Below, piece by piece: positions 7,712 through 16,386 of a DNA stretch of 46,005 nt (position 1 is the first letter of the stretch; the number at the start of each line of letters is the position of its first letter). Location: positions 1-46,005 of the forward strand of contig JAFIER010000243.1 of assembly GCA_020832465.1 (NCBI GenBank). The letters are read 5' to 3'. This stretch comes from Bernardetiaceae bacterium. GTDB taxonomy: Bacteria; Bacteroidota; Bacteroidia; Cytophagales; Bernardetiaceae. The translations under genes were made by a program, and so were the position numbers. Below the pieces are notes generated by a model, which saw only the letters and a program-made list of their open reading frames with translations, made no database searches and was not told where the DNA came from.

Positions 7712-8881
7712 TCAAAACCCAAAGTCGTCGTCCTCTTGTTTCTGGTGAATGCCTTTATCGGCTAATTTTTTAGCTTTAATTTTGTCTTCATCGAGCAGTA
7801 CTATTTCAGGCTGATAATTAAACCCATCGGCTGCCCAAGATTTAATAAGTAACCCAATCCCTTCTTTTTGAAAGGCTGCTAAAATTTTCGTTGCTACCTC
7901 CGTACGTGCTTTCCAAACTCCAAAACTCGGCAAAGCATAAAAAATAACTTCTAACTCGATACCAAAATCACCAATTTTCTTTATGCCTACAAAATGCTTT
8001 TCTTTTGTACTTTCAGCCTCTGCTATCGCCTGTTCGCAGTGCGCCACAGCATTATGCAACTTTATTGCTTCTGTTTTAAGCGGTAAGTGTAAAATAAAAG
8101 TACAGCGTACGCCATCAGCACGTGTGATATTTACAACTTCTGTATCGCTAAAAATTTTATTAGGAATAGCAATTACCGTGTTATCTATAAAACGACGCAC
8201 AAAAGTAGTACTCAATCCAATATCTTCAACTATACCATCATAATTATCAATCAAAATACGGTCGCCAATACGAAAAGGTTGAACAAAAAGAATATAAATA
8301 CCGCCTATAATATTCATAAGCGTACTTTTAGCCGCAATGGCAATGGCAATACCACCTATGCCTAAGCCCGTAAGCAAAGCAGCTACGTCATAACCCGCAT
8401 TGCTCAAAGCCTCAATAATAGCAATAGACCATATCAATGTTTTGATAATACGCTTTATAATAGGAATAAGCCACGTATAACGAGAATTATTTTTGTGCGT
8501 AAGCGGTAGCAAATAACGCTCGACTACCACCTCTAATATCCTAACAATCAGCCATGCCGTATTAAGCGTTAGCAGTGTATAAATAGTATTGTCTAATCTT
8601 TGTTGAAAATTAGAACTTTCTGGAAACTCCAAAACAGTACGCGCGCTTATTTCTACTGCCAAGAAAACCGTGTACATAAGAAGCGGCTTATTTGCACGCT
8701 CAATAACTTTTTCATTAAATTTTACACCCCAATAAACGAGTACCTTACGTATCAAATGCCTTGTAAGGTAAAACAAAATAACAATAAAAGTTATAATAAA
8801 AGCAAGCACACCTAAAGCCTGCAACCAAGTTAGCACGCTATTATGATGAAACTCCGTGTCTAAAATGTCGCGAAAATTCAT
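7712..8881 (-). CDS. MscS-type mechanosensitive ion channel
   Basis: The 389-residue product is a small-conductance mechanosensitive channel family member of the inner membrane. Hydrophobic segments near residues 24-44, 68-85, 100-120 and 145-165 precede the pore helix, which has the family's Gly/Ala-rich pattern (ALLTGLGIGGIAIAIAAKST). The beta domain follows with PFRIGDRILIDNYDGIVEDIGL and TVIAIPNKIFSDTEVVN, and a C-terminal alpha/beta domain contains EVIFYALPSF. The tail is charged (KQEDDDFGF). It is longer than E. coli MscS (286 residues) through extra N-terminal helices. No partner gene adjoins. Confidence 0.93.
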   Translation of the reverse strand: MNFRDILDTEFHHNSVLTWLQALGVLAFIITFIVILFYLTRHLIRKVLVYWGVKFNEKVIERANKPLLMYTVFLAVEISARTVLEFPESSNFQQRLDNTIYTLLTLNTAWLIVRILEVVVERYLLPLTHKNNSRYTWLIPIIKRIIKTLIWSIAIIEALSNAGYDVAALLTGLGIGGIAIAIAAKSTLMNIIGGIYILFVQPFRIGDRILIDNYDGIVEDIGLSTTFVRRFIDNTVIAIPNKIFSDTEVVNITRADGVRCTFILHLPLKTEAIKLHNAVAHCEQAIAEAESTKEKHFVGIKKIGDFGIELEVIFYALPSFGVWKARTEVATKILAAFQKEGIGLLIKSWAADGFNYQPEIVLLDEDKIKAKKLADKGIHQKQEDDDFGF

Positions 8882-8941
8882 ACAATGATTATGTAGTAAA
8901 GTTTGATTTAGTTCGGAAAATACCTAAGCTAATACTGCTTC

Positions 8942-8974
8942 GAACTAACAGTTCTCAAAGGAATGTTATTTCTA
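8942..8974. repeat. Hybrid hairpin copy with unmatched arms
   Basis: The left arm GAACTAACAGTTCTCAAAG is of the C/G-type and the right arm GAATGTTATTTCT is of the A/T-type. At the positions that normally covary the two arms do not pair. It looks like a recombinant or decayed copy. Confidence 0.55.
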
Positions 8975-9048
8975 CATGGAGTATGACGCATTGCAAATCT
9001 AAGCAAAAAACCATGAATTTCTGTTATACAACTAAACATTCTCCAGCC

Positions 9049-9100
9049 AGAAATAATATTGCTCAAAAAAATGTTATTTCTAAGCCCATTTTTATATAGC
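9049..9100. repeat. Degenerate A-plus-B hairpin element
   Basis: AGAAATAATATT (9049-9060) and AATGTTATTTCT (9070-9081) form a weakened stem, followed by AAGCCCATTTTTATATAGC, a truncated start of hairpin B. It ends a few bases before the stop of the thioredoxin-like gene. The left part 8882-9048 holds the hybrid copy and otherwise nothing I recognise. Confidence 0.6.
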
Positions 9101-9106
9101 ATAGAC

Positions 9107-9397
9107 TCAGGCATCATAATAAAGTTGATACAATCTATCGAGGGATTGCTCTACTTCATAAAGTGAAAAATGCCGTGCAAAACGTAGCATTTCTTTTCCA
9201 TCAAAAAATACAAGCAAAGCAGGCGCTACAAAAACTTGATGCGAAGCACTGCGCTCTACTTGCTCACGCATAACAATTTGCTCAAAAGTAAGCAGGGGAT
9301 AGCGACGTGCGAATAACTCCTCGAGCTGCGGTGCAAGCTGCTCGCACACACCGCAAAGAGGCTGTGCAAAATAAAGGGCGTAATTAGTGGTAGTCAT
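9107..9397 (-). CDS. Thioredoxin-like protein
   Basis: A 96-residue cytoplasmic thioredoxin-fold protein. The redox motif is CGVC at residues 15-18 (YFAQPLCGVCEQ), and the cis-Pro segment VAPALLVFFDGKEMLRF follows at the usual distance. Between lies a helix and strand as in small thioredoxins. The ATG at 9395-9397 is chosen because the thioredoxin fold begins there; the frame continues upstream without homology. It starts 28 bases after the stop of the hydrolase gene, so the two are likely one transcript. A general thiol reductase is likely, but the partner is unknown. Confidence 0.85.
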   Translation of the reverse strand: MTTTNYALYFAQPLCGVCEQLAPQLEELFARRYPLLTFEQIVMREQVERSASHQVFVAPALLVFFDGKEMLRFARHFSLYEVEQSLDRLYQLYYDA

Positions 9398-9425
9398 ATT
9401 TCTTCGCTTTGTATGAAAATAAAAA

Positions 9426-10397
9426 CTAAGGTAAAAAATCAGAAACTTCACTAAGCCATTTTTCAGGATTTTTTAGTAAGTAAGACTCATGAGCAGCCTC
9501 TGCAAAGGTATATTGTCGCTTTTTATTACCTTTCCAATTTTCAAAAATAAGTTGAATCTCATCTGCACGCACCCTTTGGTCTTTTGCACCATAAAAAAGT
9601 AAAAGTGGTACTTCTATTTCTTTGGCATAGGCAGCAGGCTGATGCGCAAAACCCTTAAAATTATTTTGAACGCCACCCCAAAATAAAAGTAGTTGCACAA
9701 AAGGAAAAGGGGGTAATCCCATCAAAGCAAAACGATTTTGAAGCGCATCTTCTAAACGTGCAAAAGGGCATTCGAGGATAAGCGTTCGGGGTTGTATCAT
9801 ACGCTCCGATGTGGCTCGCATAACAGCTGCCGCCCCCATAGAAGGTGCAAAAATATGAATAGGAAAACCTCGCTCATAATAATGTTCTGCCCAATCAAAA
9901 AATAATTTAACTTCATGCGCTTCATGAAAACCAAGCGTACAGCGATGACCTTCCGAACCCCCATGAGCAGATAAATCTACCATAAGTACATCATATCCCA
10001 TTTCATAAAAAGCTAAAGCCTCCGGCAGTACATTAGATTTGCGCCCATTATAACCGTGAAAAGTCAAAAAACAACCCTTAGGCTTAGACTTTTTTAAATG
10101 CCAAGCCTCCAATAGATTACCCTGAGAATTTTCTAATAAAATAGTCTGAAAGTTTACAGGAGGTTTTGCCAAATTAGGATATTGATAGACGCTAATACCC
10201 AAAAAAATAGTTTTAATCTTAGCTAATAAAGACATCTTCTCCGGCTTTGCTTTAACAACAAGGGCATCAGTTTTTCGAAAATGTGTAAAACTATAAGCCT
10301 GCATAAAAGCAATGGCATTGAGCGCAAGCACACCACTCCCCAGCAAATAAGCCAAACGGCGTATTGTTTTTTTGGTTTTATTTCTTTTCAAACGCAT
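9426..10397 (-). CDS. Alpha/beta hydrolase, membrane-anchored
   Basis: The 323-residue product has an N-terminal basic stretch and one hydrophobic helix (about residues 16-35), so the catalytic domain probably faces the periplasm. The fold is of the serine aminopeptidase S33 / YqkD kind: GCFLTFHGYNG (oxyanion region), VLMVDLSAHGGSEG, nucleophile elbow FAPSMGAAAV with the Ser after a Pro instead of the usual GxSxG, LLLFYGAKDQRV with the acid Asp and AAHESYL with the His. The ATG at 10395-10397 is preferred to the in-frame TTG at 10431-10433. It precedes the thioredoxin-like gene. The substrate cannot be read from sequence. Confidence 0.87.
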   Translation of the reverse strand: MRLKRNKTKKTIRRLAYLLGSGVLALNAIAFMQAYSFTHFRKTDALVVKAKPEKMSLLAKIKTIFLGISVYQYPNLAKPPVNFQTILLENSQGNLLEAWHLKKSKPKGCFLTFHGYNGRKSNVLPEALAFYEMGYDVLMVDLSAHGGSEGHRCTLGFHEAHEVKLFFDWAEHYYERGFPIHIFAPSMGAAAVMRATSERMIQPRTLILECPFARLEDALQNRFALMGLPPFPFVQLLLFWGGVQNNFKGFAHQPAAYAKEIEVPLLLFYGAKDQRVRADEIQLIFENWKGNKKRQYTFAEAAHESYLLKNPEKWLSEVSDFLP

Positions 10398-10448
10398 TTT
10401 TTGTGTTGTCAAATAAAAAATCAATGTATTCAAGATGATTATCTTTCA

Positions 10449-10491
10449 GAATTAGAAATAAAATGTCCGAGAGACAGGTTATTTCTAATTC
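10449..10491. repeat. Hairpin family copy in a divergent gap
   Basis: Outer arms GAATTAGAAATAA (10449-10461) and TTATTTCTAATTC (10479-10491) pair perfectly and an inner TGTC / GACA pairs after an AA/GG mismatch. The site is between two divergent genes, where a terminator would not be expected. Confidence 0.75.
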
Positions 10492-10591
10492 CAAAAGGCT
10501 AATTTGTAGGCAAGATAATCGTAATTTACAAAATACTTTTATATATTGCAAACTATATTTTCGTATTTTTTATCAATTTTAGGTAGTTTTT

Positions 10592-12517
10592 ATGTGTGGA
10601 ATTACGGGCGTTTTTGCTTTCAACGAAATAGGACGTTTTCATATTGTGCGTTTGCAAGCGGCTACTGATGCGCTCGAGCATCGTGGTCCGGATAGCGGGC
10701 GAATTTTTAGTGATTATTTTGTGGGCTTAGGGCATCGCCGTTTGGCTATTATCGACCTCTCGAGCGATGCTTCTCAGCCTATGCAAGACGAAAGCGACCG
10801 CTATGTATTGGTTTTTAATGGTGAAATATTCAATTATCAAAGCCTCAAAAATGAACTTATAGCCAAAGGGTATAACTTTTTTTCTGATTCGGATACAGAG
10901 GTGCTACTCAAACTTTACATAGAAGAAGGTGAAAAGTGCCTACAAAAACTCAATGGTTTTTTTGCTTTTGCGATATACGATAAGCAAGAAAATAGCATTT
11001 TTATCGCCCGTGATAGATTTGGCATTAAGCCATTATACTACTACCAAGATGAGGATAAGTTTGTATTTGCTTCCGAAATGGACGCACTACTGACTTATAA
11101 CCTCCCCAAAGTGCTCAATTTTGAAGCCCTACAACTCTACTTCCAACTGCACTACGTGCCCGCACCGCATAGCATACTCAAAAATATTTATAAGCTCGAG
11201 CCAGGGCATAGCATGCGTGTGCGCAAGCGCAAACTCGAGATACAATCTTTTTATGAAATTCCGAATTATTATAAAAATCAAAACTATCCAATTCGGGATT
11301 ATGAAACGGCCAAAAAACAGCTCCTCGAAATTTTTGAAGATGCCGTACGTCTGCGTTTAGTGGCTGACGTGCCGATTGCTGCCTTTCTTAGTGGCGGGAC
11401 GGATTCCTCGGCTGTAGTTGCTATGGCAAGCCGCCATACTTCGCAGCTCAATACATTTTCTATTGGCTACGAAGACGAGCCACTCTTTGATGAAACAGCC
11501 TATGCCGAGCTTGTCGCTAAAACTTTCAAAACGCAGCACCGTGTTTTTAAGCTCAGCAATCAGGATATTTTTGCTGCCGTAGAGCAGATGCTCCCTTCGC
11601 TTTCAGAACCTTTTGCAGACTCTTCGGCAATTCCGTTTTATCTTTTGAGCCAAAAAACAAGGGCAGTAGCTACAGTAGCCCTTTCAGGTGATGGGAGCGA
11701 TGAGATTTTTGCAGGTTACAATAAATATGCTGGCGAATATCGAGTGCGGCAGGGCGGTATGATAGAAAATTTGCTCAAAGCCAACGTCGGACTCCTCGAG
11801 AAATTACCTAAGTCGCGCAACGGATTTTTATCTAATAAATTTCGGCAGATGCACCGCTTTGCCCAAGCCGCTCACCTCGATACGCATGAGCGTTATTGGT
11901 GGCTTTCTACCTTTGCCTCCGAAGCCGAAGTGCAATCGCTTTTTGGCAAGCAAACCCAAGCCCGCATCGCTACGGCAACTTATCGCGAGATGCAATCCCA
12001 TTACACGAAGCACCTCCTCGAAAAGGGCGATATGAACGATATGCTTTACGCCGATATGCACCTTTTGCTGCCCAACGATATGCTCACCAAAGCCGATAGC
12101 ATGTCTATGGCCTCGAGCCTTGAGGTACGTGTGCCCTTTTTAGACCACCGATTAGTAGAGTTTGCCTTTTCTATCTCTTCGGATTTCAAAATCAATAAAA
12201 AAATCAAAAAACGCATTTTGCAAGATGCGTTTCGTCCTATTCTGCCCGAGAAACTCTACAATCGCGCCAAGCATGGCTTTGATGTGCCACTTTTAAAAGG
12301 CTTTCAAACCGTGCTCAAACCGCTTTTAGATAAGTATTTTGATGCTGATAGCATCGAAGCGCAGGGGATTTTCGAGGTCGAAGCGGTGCAAAAGCTCAAA
12401 GCGCAAGCCCTCGAAGGCAAAAATATAGACCAAAATCGAGTGTGGGCAATGCTCGTTTTTCAGCATTGGTTTGAGCGGTATCGCCCCAAATTAGAAGAGC
12501 CACTCGAGCAAGATTAA
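10592..12517 (+). CDS. asnB: Asparagine synthase (glutamine-hydrolysing)
   Basis: The enzyme makes asparagine from aspartate, ATP and glutamine. The 641-residue product has the class II amidotransferase domain with catalytic Cys2 (MCGITGVF), HRGPDSG at 30-36, NGEIFNY at 76-82 and SDTEVLL at 100-106. The synthetase domain has the ATP loop SGGTDSS at 267-273, ALSGDGSDEIFAGY and LEVRVPFLDHRLVEFA. The length fits the long AsnB/AsnO type rather than E. coli AsnB (554 residues). Related amidotransferases act on sugars, so the exact acceptor is slightly open. It lies upstream of hisH on the same strand. Confidence 0.93.
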   Translation: MCGITGVFAFNEIGRFHIVRLQAATDALEHRGPDSGRIFSDYFVGLGHRRLAIIDLSSDASQPMQDESDRYVLVFNGEIFNYQSLKNELIAKGYNFFSDSDTEVLLKLYIEEGEKCLQKLNGFFAFAIYDKQENSIFIARDRFGIKPLYYYQDEDKFVFASEMDALLTYNLPKVLNFEALQLYFQLHYVPAPHSILKNIYKLEPGHSMRVRKRKLEIQSFYEIPNYYKNQNYPIRDYETAKKQLLEIFEDAVRLRLVADVPIAAFLSGGTDSSAVVAMASRHTSQLNTFSIGYEDEPLFDETAYAELVAKTFKTQHRVFKLSNQDIFAAVEQMLPSLSEPFADSSAIPFYLLSQKTRAVATVALSGDGSDEIFAGYNKYAGEYRVRQGGMIENLLKANVGLLEKLPKSRNGFLSNKFRQMHRFAQAAHLDTHERYWWLSTFASEAEVQSLFGKQTQARIATATYREMQSHYTKHLLEKGDMNDMLYADMHLLLPNDMLTKADSMSMASSLEVRVPFLDHRLVEFAFSISSDFKINKKIKKRILQDAFRPILPEKLYNRAKHGFDVPLLKGFQTVLKPLLDKYFDADSIEAQGIFEVEAVQKLKAQALEGKNIDQNRVWAMLVFQHWFERYRPKLEEPLEQD

Positions 12518-12642
12518 AACTCAAGTTTGTACGTTTGTCAAAAGCTATAAAAATGCTTTTTACACCGACTGCCCTATTTTTGATTTTTTTGTGTATTTTT
12601 GTCATTTCGCTTATTCATTATCAACATCAAAATATATCGCTT

Positions 12643-13236
12643 TTGATAGCCATTATAAAATACAATGCGGGCAATGTACAATCCGTGCAATATGCCCTTG
12701 AACGGCTCGGTGCGAGTGCTGTCCTCACGAATGATTGGGATACGATCGCTGCTGCCGACCGTGTGATATTCCCTGGTGTAGGGCATGCGGGTAGTGCTAT
12801 GCCTTACCTTAAAAATCTCGATTTGCACCTTAAAATACCGACGCTCAAACAGCCTTTTTTAGGTATTTGTTTGGGTATGCAACTTCTTTGTCAGCATTCG
12901 GAGGAAGGGGATACGCCCTGCCTCGGAATTTTTGATACAAAAGTAAAGAAATTTGAAAATCAAAAGGGTAGTGATTTTAAAATCCCTCACATGGGTTGGA
13001 ATGCCATTGTGCCAGAAAAAATTCCACTTTTTGAAGGCATTCAACCCAAAGATTATGTCTATTTTGTGCATAGTTATTATGCCGAAATAGCAGTTGAAAC
13101 TGTAGCGCAAAGTCATCATATTTTAAACTTTTCTGCGGCTTTAGCCAAAGATAATTTTATGGCTACACAGTTTCACCCCGAAAAAAGCGCTGCTATTGGC
13201 AATCGTATTTTACAAAATTTTATCCAAAATTATTAA
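12643..13236 (+). CDS. hisH: Imidazole glycerol phosphate synthase, glutaminase subunit
   Basis: HisH frees ammonia from glutamine for HisF in histidine synthesis. From the TTG at 12643-12645 the product is 197 residues, the normal family length, and opens IAIIKYNAGNVQSV. The catalytic triad is Cys76 (GICLGMQLL), His178 and Glu180 (ATQFHPEKS); the oxyanion region is FPGVGHAG. The frame is open for 36 more codons upstream, but that stretch is a low-complexity hydrophobic run without homology. It also contains a TATTTTTG promoter box (12594-12601), so the later TTG start is preferred. hisB follows after 12 bases. The partner hisF is not in the window. Confidence 0.9.
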   Translation: MIAIIKYNAGNVQSVQYALERLGASAVLTNDWDTIAAADRVIFPGVGHAGSAMPYLKNLDLHLKIPTLKQPFLGICLGMQLLCQHSEEGDTPCLGIFDTKVKKFENQKGSDFKIPHMGWNAIVPEKIPLFEGIQPKDYVYFVHSYYAEIAVETVAQSHHILNFSAALAKDNFMATQFHPEKSAAIGNRILQNFIQNY

Positions 13237-13248
13237 ATCCTTATTCCA

Positions 13249-14424
13249 ATGAAACCCATACTTTTTATAGATCGCGATGGTACAATTATAGAAGAACCAC
13301 CTGAAGATTTTCAAGTAGATTCATTACAAAAATTGCGTTTTTTGCCTAAGGTATTGCGCAACTTGCATAAAATTAGACATCTTGGTTCGTTCGAGTGGGT
13401 TATGGTAAGCAATCAAGATGGGCTCGGTACGCCTTCCTTCCCCACAGCAGACTTTGAAGCACCGCATCAAAAAATGTTAAATATTTTAGCTGATGAACAG
13501 ATTTTTTTTGATAGCATTTTTATAGACAAAACCTTCCCCCATCAGCAATCCCCGACAAGAAAGCCCGGCACTGCTATGCTCACTGGCTATATAGATAAGC
13601 CCGATTACGATATGGAAAATTCATTCGTAATCGGTGATAGACTCTCAGATATGCAACTTGCCCTAAACTTGGGCTGCAAAGGCATTTGGATTGCTCATAA
13701 ACCTGATTATGAAGCACTTGCTCATTATCTCAAGCAATCCAATAATAAAAATTTGCGTGAAAAATTTCCAATTATTACGCAGGACTGGGACGAGATTAGC
13801 AACTTTTTGTTAGCTCAGGGTGCGGCTAAAGCGGAGCCTGTGCCGCTCGAGCGAAAAGCGCATATCTCACGCCAGACCCATGAAACTACCATCAATATTG
13901 ATTTGAATCTCGATGGCTCGGGGCGTTCGAATATTACAACAGGCGTTGGATTTTTAGACCACATGCTCGAGCAGCTGGCTTATCACGGCAAATTAGATTT
14001 GGATATTAGTTGTATAGGAGATTTGCATATAGATGCACACCATAGCATCGAAGATATTGCTATTGCTTTGGGTGAAAGTTTTAGAAAAGCATTAGGCGAT
14101 AAACGCGGCATCGCACGCTATGGCTTTTTTGCTTTGGTTATGGACGAGAGTTTGGCACGTGTTTCTTTAGATTTTTCGGGCAGACCTTACCTTACTTGGC
14201 AGGTAGATTTTCAAGAATCCATGCTCGGCACAATGCCTACTTCTATGTTTAAACATTTTTTCTACTCTTTTGCCGTGCATGCACAAACGAGTTTGCATAT
14301 TTGCGTAGAGGGCGAAAATGCACACCATCAAATAGAAGCAGTATTTAAGGCTTTCGCCAAATCCGTAGCTATAGCCAAAACTATAGAGAGTAATCGCATC
14401 GCCAGCACAAAGGGCGTTTTGTAA
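13249..14424 (+). CDS. hisB: Bifunctional histidinol-phosphatase / imidazoleglycerol-phosphate dehydratase
   Basis: This enzyme catalyses two steps of histidine synthesis. The 391-residue product starts with a HAD phosphatase domain: the nucleophile motif IDRDGTI (Asp8, Asp10), MVSNQDGLGT and VIGDRLSDMQLALNLGCKG. From about residue 198 the dehydratase domain follows (ISRQTHETTINIDLNLDG) with the metal-binding motifs GVGFLDHMLEQLAYHG, DAHHSIEDIAIALGE and ENAHHQIEAVFKAFAKS. The fused form is as in E. coli. It is cotranscribed with hisH, 12 bases upstream. Confidence 0.96.
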   Translation: MKPILFIDRDGTIIEEPPEDFQVDSLQKLRFLPKVLRNLHKIRHLGSFEWVMVSNQDGLGTPSFPTADFEAPHQKMLNILADEQIFFDSIFIDKTFPHQQSPTRKPGTAMLTGYIDKPDYDMENSFVIGDRLSDMQLALNLGCKGIWIAHKPDYEALAHYLKQSNNKNLREKFPIITQDWDEISNFLLAQGAAKAEPVPLERKAHISRQTHETTINIDLNLDGSGRSNITTGVGFLDHMLEQLAYHGKLDLDISCIGDLHIDAHHSIEDIAIALGESFRKALGDKRGIARYGFFALVMDESLARVSLDFSGRPYLTWQVDFQESMLGTMPTSMFKHFFYSFAVHAQTSLHICVEGENAHHQIEAVFKAFAKSVAIAKTIESNRIASTKGVL

Positions 14425-14432
14425 GGGCTGAA

Positions 14433-14469
14433 AAAGAACTAACAGTTCTAGCAGAGCTGTTAGTTCTTT
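14433..14469. repeat. Hairpin family copy, AGAACTAACAG type
   Basis: Arms 14433-14449 (AAAGAACTAACAGTTCT) and 14453-14469 (AGAGCTGTTAGTTCTTT) pair over 17 positions with one G-T pair. It starts 9 bases after the hisB stop and faces hisG, again a convergent junction. Confidence 0.8.
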
Positions 14470-14503
14470 ACTTCTTACCATACTACGAGACTTTTTCCCC
14501 TCC

Positions 14504-14643
14504 AGCAATAACATTTCTTTGAGAAAATCGGCTTAAATAGTTTCAGCTCTCACAATTTTCAAAAATTGTAGCCTGAAGCTCCAGCTTCGGAAGGCTACAG
14601 CGAAGCTGGAGCTTCGTTATTACAAGCGCCGAGATGTTATTGC
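14504..14643. repeat. Hairpin family copy split by a CGAAGCTGGAGCTTC element
   Basis: The left arm AGCAATAACATTTCT with its TTG loop and the first bases of the right arm lie at 14504-14526. The remainder of the right arm, ATGTTATTGC, appears only at 14634-14643. Between them is a different palindrome, GAAGCTCCAGCTTCG (14575-14589) with CGAAGCTGGAGCTTC (14601-14615), a perfect 15-bp stem. This reads as an insertion of one repeat into another. Confidence 0.55.
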
Positions 14644-14693
14644 AGCACTTTTTTAGCAAAGTTATCGTACACCCTCTGCTCGCCTTGTGTTAT

Positions 14694-15554
14694 TTATAAA
14701 ATCATTTTTTCTATGGGTGCAATCAGAATGCCTTCTGCACCTAATGCTTTGAGTTTTTCGATAATTTCCCAGAAGTGATCTTCTTTGATAACGGAGTGTA
14801 ACGAAATCCACCCTTCGGTAGCGAGTGGCAAAATCGTTGGGCTTTTCATACCAGGAATCAGTCTTTTAATATCTTCGAGGCTACTTTCAGGTGCATTGAG
14901 CAAGATATATTTATAATCTCTTGCTTTTTTGTGCGCCTCGATACGGAATAAAAGTTTGTGTAGGAGTTGCTCTTTTTCAGCTTCGAGTTGTGGGTGCGCT
15001 ACGAGTACTGCTTCGGAGTGCATCACGACCTCTACTTCTTTAAGCCCATTGCTCAAGAGCGTCCCTCCCGTGCTGACAATATCAAAAACGCCATCAGCAA
15101 GCCCAATGCTTGGCGCAATTTCTACCGAGCCATTGATCGTATGAATACTGGCTTTAATGGCATTTTTTTCTAAAAAATCAGCAAGAATAGTAGGATAGGA
15201 AGTAGCAATTTGCTTACCTTCAAAATAGCTAACACCTATATAATCTATTTCACGAGGTATGGCTAATGAGAGTTTGCAACGCGAAAAACCAAGTTTGTCT
15301 CTTACGCTGATATCGCAATCGCTCTCCAAAAAAGTATTTTCTCCGATTATGCCTAAGTCTGCTGTGCCATCTTCCACATAGGCTGGGATATCGCCTACAC
15401 GCAAAAAGAGGAGTTCACACGGGAAGTTATAAACTTGTGCTTTCAAACGATTTTTACTCATCTCGACTGAAAATCCACAAGCCTTTAGCAATGCCATAGA
15501 ATCTTCATACAAACGCCCGCTTTTTTGTAGGGCTATGCGCAGTTTTTTTTGCAT
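14694..15554 (-). CDS. hisG: ATP phosphoribosyltransferase
   Basis: HisG catalyses the first step of histidine synthesis, joining ATP and PRPP. The 286-residue product is the long form with a C-terminal regulatory domain that lets histidine inhibit it. Visible motifs: LRIALQKSGRLYEDSMALL, LRVGDIPAYVEDGTADLGI, DIVSTGGTLLSNGLKEVE (the PRPP loop) and the ACT-like tail IPGMKSPTILPLA ... VIKEDHFWEIIEKLKALGAEGILI. The ATG at 15552-15554 is taken as start. It is on the opposite strand to hisHB. The cobalamin adenosyltransferase gene lies 45 bases upstream on the same strand, so the two may share a transcript. Confidence 0.96.
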   Translation of the reverse strand: MQKKLRIALQKSGRLYEDSMALLKACGFSVEMSKNRLKAQVYNFPCELLFLRVGDIPAYVEDGTADLGIIGENTFLESDCDISVRDKLGFSRCKLSLAIPREIDYIGVSYFEGKQIATSYPTILADFLEKNAIKASIHTINGSVEIAPSIGLADGVFDIVSTGGTLLSNGLKEVEVVMHSEAVLVAHPQLEAEKEQLLHKLLFRIEAHKKARDYKYILLNAPESSLEDIKRLIPGMKSPTILPLATEGWISLHSVIKEDHFWEIIEKLKALGAEGILIAPIEKMIL

Positions 15555-15599
15555 CAAAATGTCAGGATTTTAGTTTTTTTGATAAGGTTCAATTTGCAT

Positions 15600-16151
15600 T
15601 TATACACGTGGTTCCCAAGGGATTTCTTCCACGTTTAATTCTTGTGTAATAAGTCTTGATAGTACAAAAAGATAATCCGAAAGTCGGTTTAAGTACTGCA
15701 AAATAATAGCTTCTACGGGTTCTTGCTCGTGCAAACGAATACACAAACGCTCTGCCCTGCGACATATAACACGTGCTGTATGTGCCTGCGAGACAGCGAT
15801 ATGCCCACCTGGGAGTACGAATTTTCGCATAGGTGGTAGATGCGTATTCATTTCATCAATTTGATTTTCCAAAAAAGTAACATCTTGTTCACTAATTTCG
15901 GGAATTTGCACTGGGGATTTGCGTGTAGGGTCGGAGGCTAAGTGCGAACCAATCGTAAATAAACGGTCTTGAATTTCGACAATAACCATTTTTCGCGAAG
16001 CATTTGCATCTAAATCTCTAAGCATACCTATGGCTACATTCAGCTCATCTACTGTACCGTAGGCATCAATACGCAGATTGGCTTTTGATATTCTGCGCCC
16101 ACTGACAAGGGCAGTAGTGCCTTTGTCGCCTGTTTTTGTGTATATTTTCAT
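15600..16151 (-). CDS. pduO: Cob(I)alamin adenosyltransferase, PduO type
   Basis: The enzyme transfers the adenosyl group of ATP to cob(I)alamin to make the B12 coenzyme. The 183-residue product carries the PduO signatures: TKTGDKGTTALVSGRR (ATP-binding N-terminus), RIDAYGTVDELNVAIGMLRD, FVLPGG and the late helix ARVICRRAERLCIRL followed by LNRLSDYLFVLSR. The start is the ATG at 16149-16151, where the TGDKGTT homology begins; a longer open frame exists. No B12-dependent enzyme is nearby. It may share a transcript with hisG. Confidence 0.93.
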   Translation of the reverse strand: MKIYTKTGDKGTTALVSGRRISKANLRIDAYGTVDELNVAIGMLRDLDANASRKMVIVEIQDRLFTIGSHLASDPTRKSPVQIPEISEQDVTFLENQIDEMNTHLPPMRKFVLPGGHIAVSQAHTARVICRRAERLCIRLHEQEPVEAIILQYLNRLSDYLFVLSRLITQELNVEEIPWEPRV

Positions 16152-16214
16152 GGATAAATTTAATTGTGATATGCTCTGAACCTTTAAGTTCAATGCGTTT
16201 TAATTGGAATAGCA

Positions 16215-16309
16215 CATACTATTAGGCCTTAACAACCAGCAATAACACGTCTCAAAGATGTGTTATTGCTAAGCTCATTTTTCGCTATGTAAAAATGTAT
16301 AGAGGTATG
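16215..16309. repeat. Composite A-plus-B hairpin element, degenerate B
   Basis: Terminal repeats CATACTATTAG (from 16215) and AATGTATAGAGGTATG (16294-16309) are inverted and match the ends of the copy at 45866-45969. Hairpin A (16238-16252 / 16256-16270, AGCAATAACACGTCT type) pairs at 15 positions with one G-T. Hairpin B is shortened to CATTTTT ... AAAAATG. Confidence 0.7.
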
Positions 16310-16386
16310 GCAATAGCATATAAAAGCGCAATATAAGCAAATTTGTTTTAACCTAAAAATATCTTGAGACTAAGTCAGCCCTGCTT

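Noticed and set aside
8929-9117. 62-codon ORF on the minus strand
   Set aside because: It is made of two decayed hairpin repeats and has no protein-like features.
10449-10491. All family hairpins as plain intrinsic terminators
   Set aside because: Most lack a T-run, and this copy lies between divergent genes; a terminator role is possible only for some.
12535-12642. N-terminal extension of HisH with a hydrophobic segment
   Set aside because: It lacks homology, starts at a TTG, contains a promoter-like TATTTTTG, and HisH has normal length without it.
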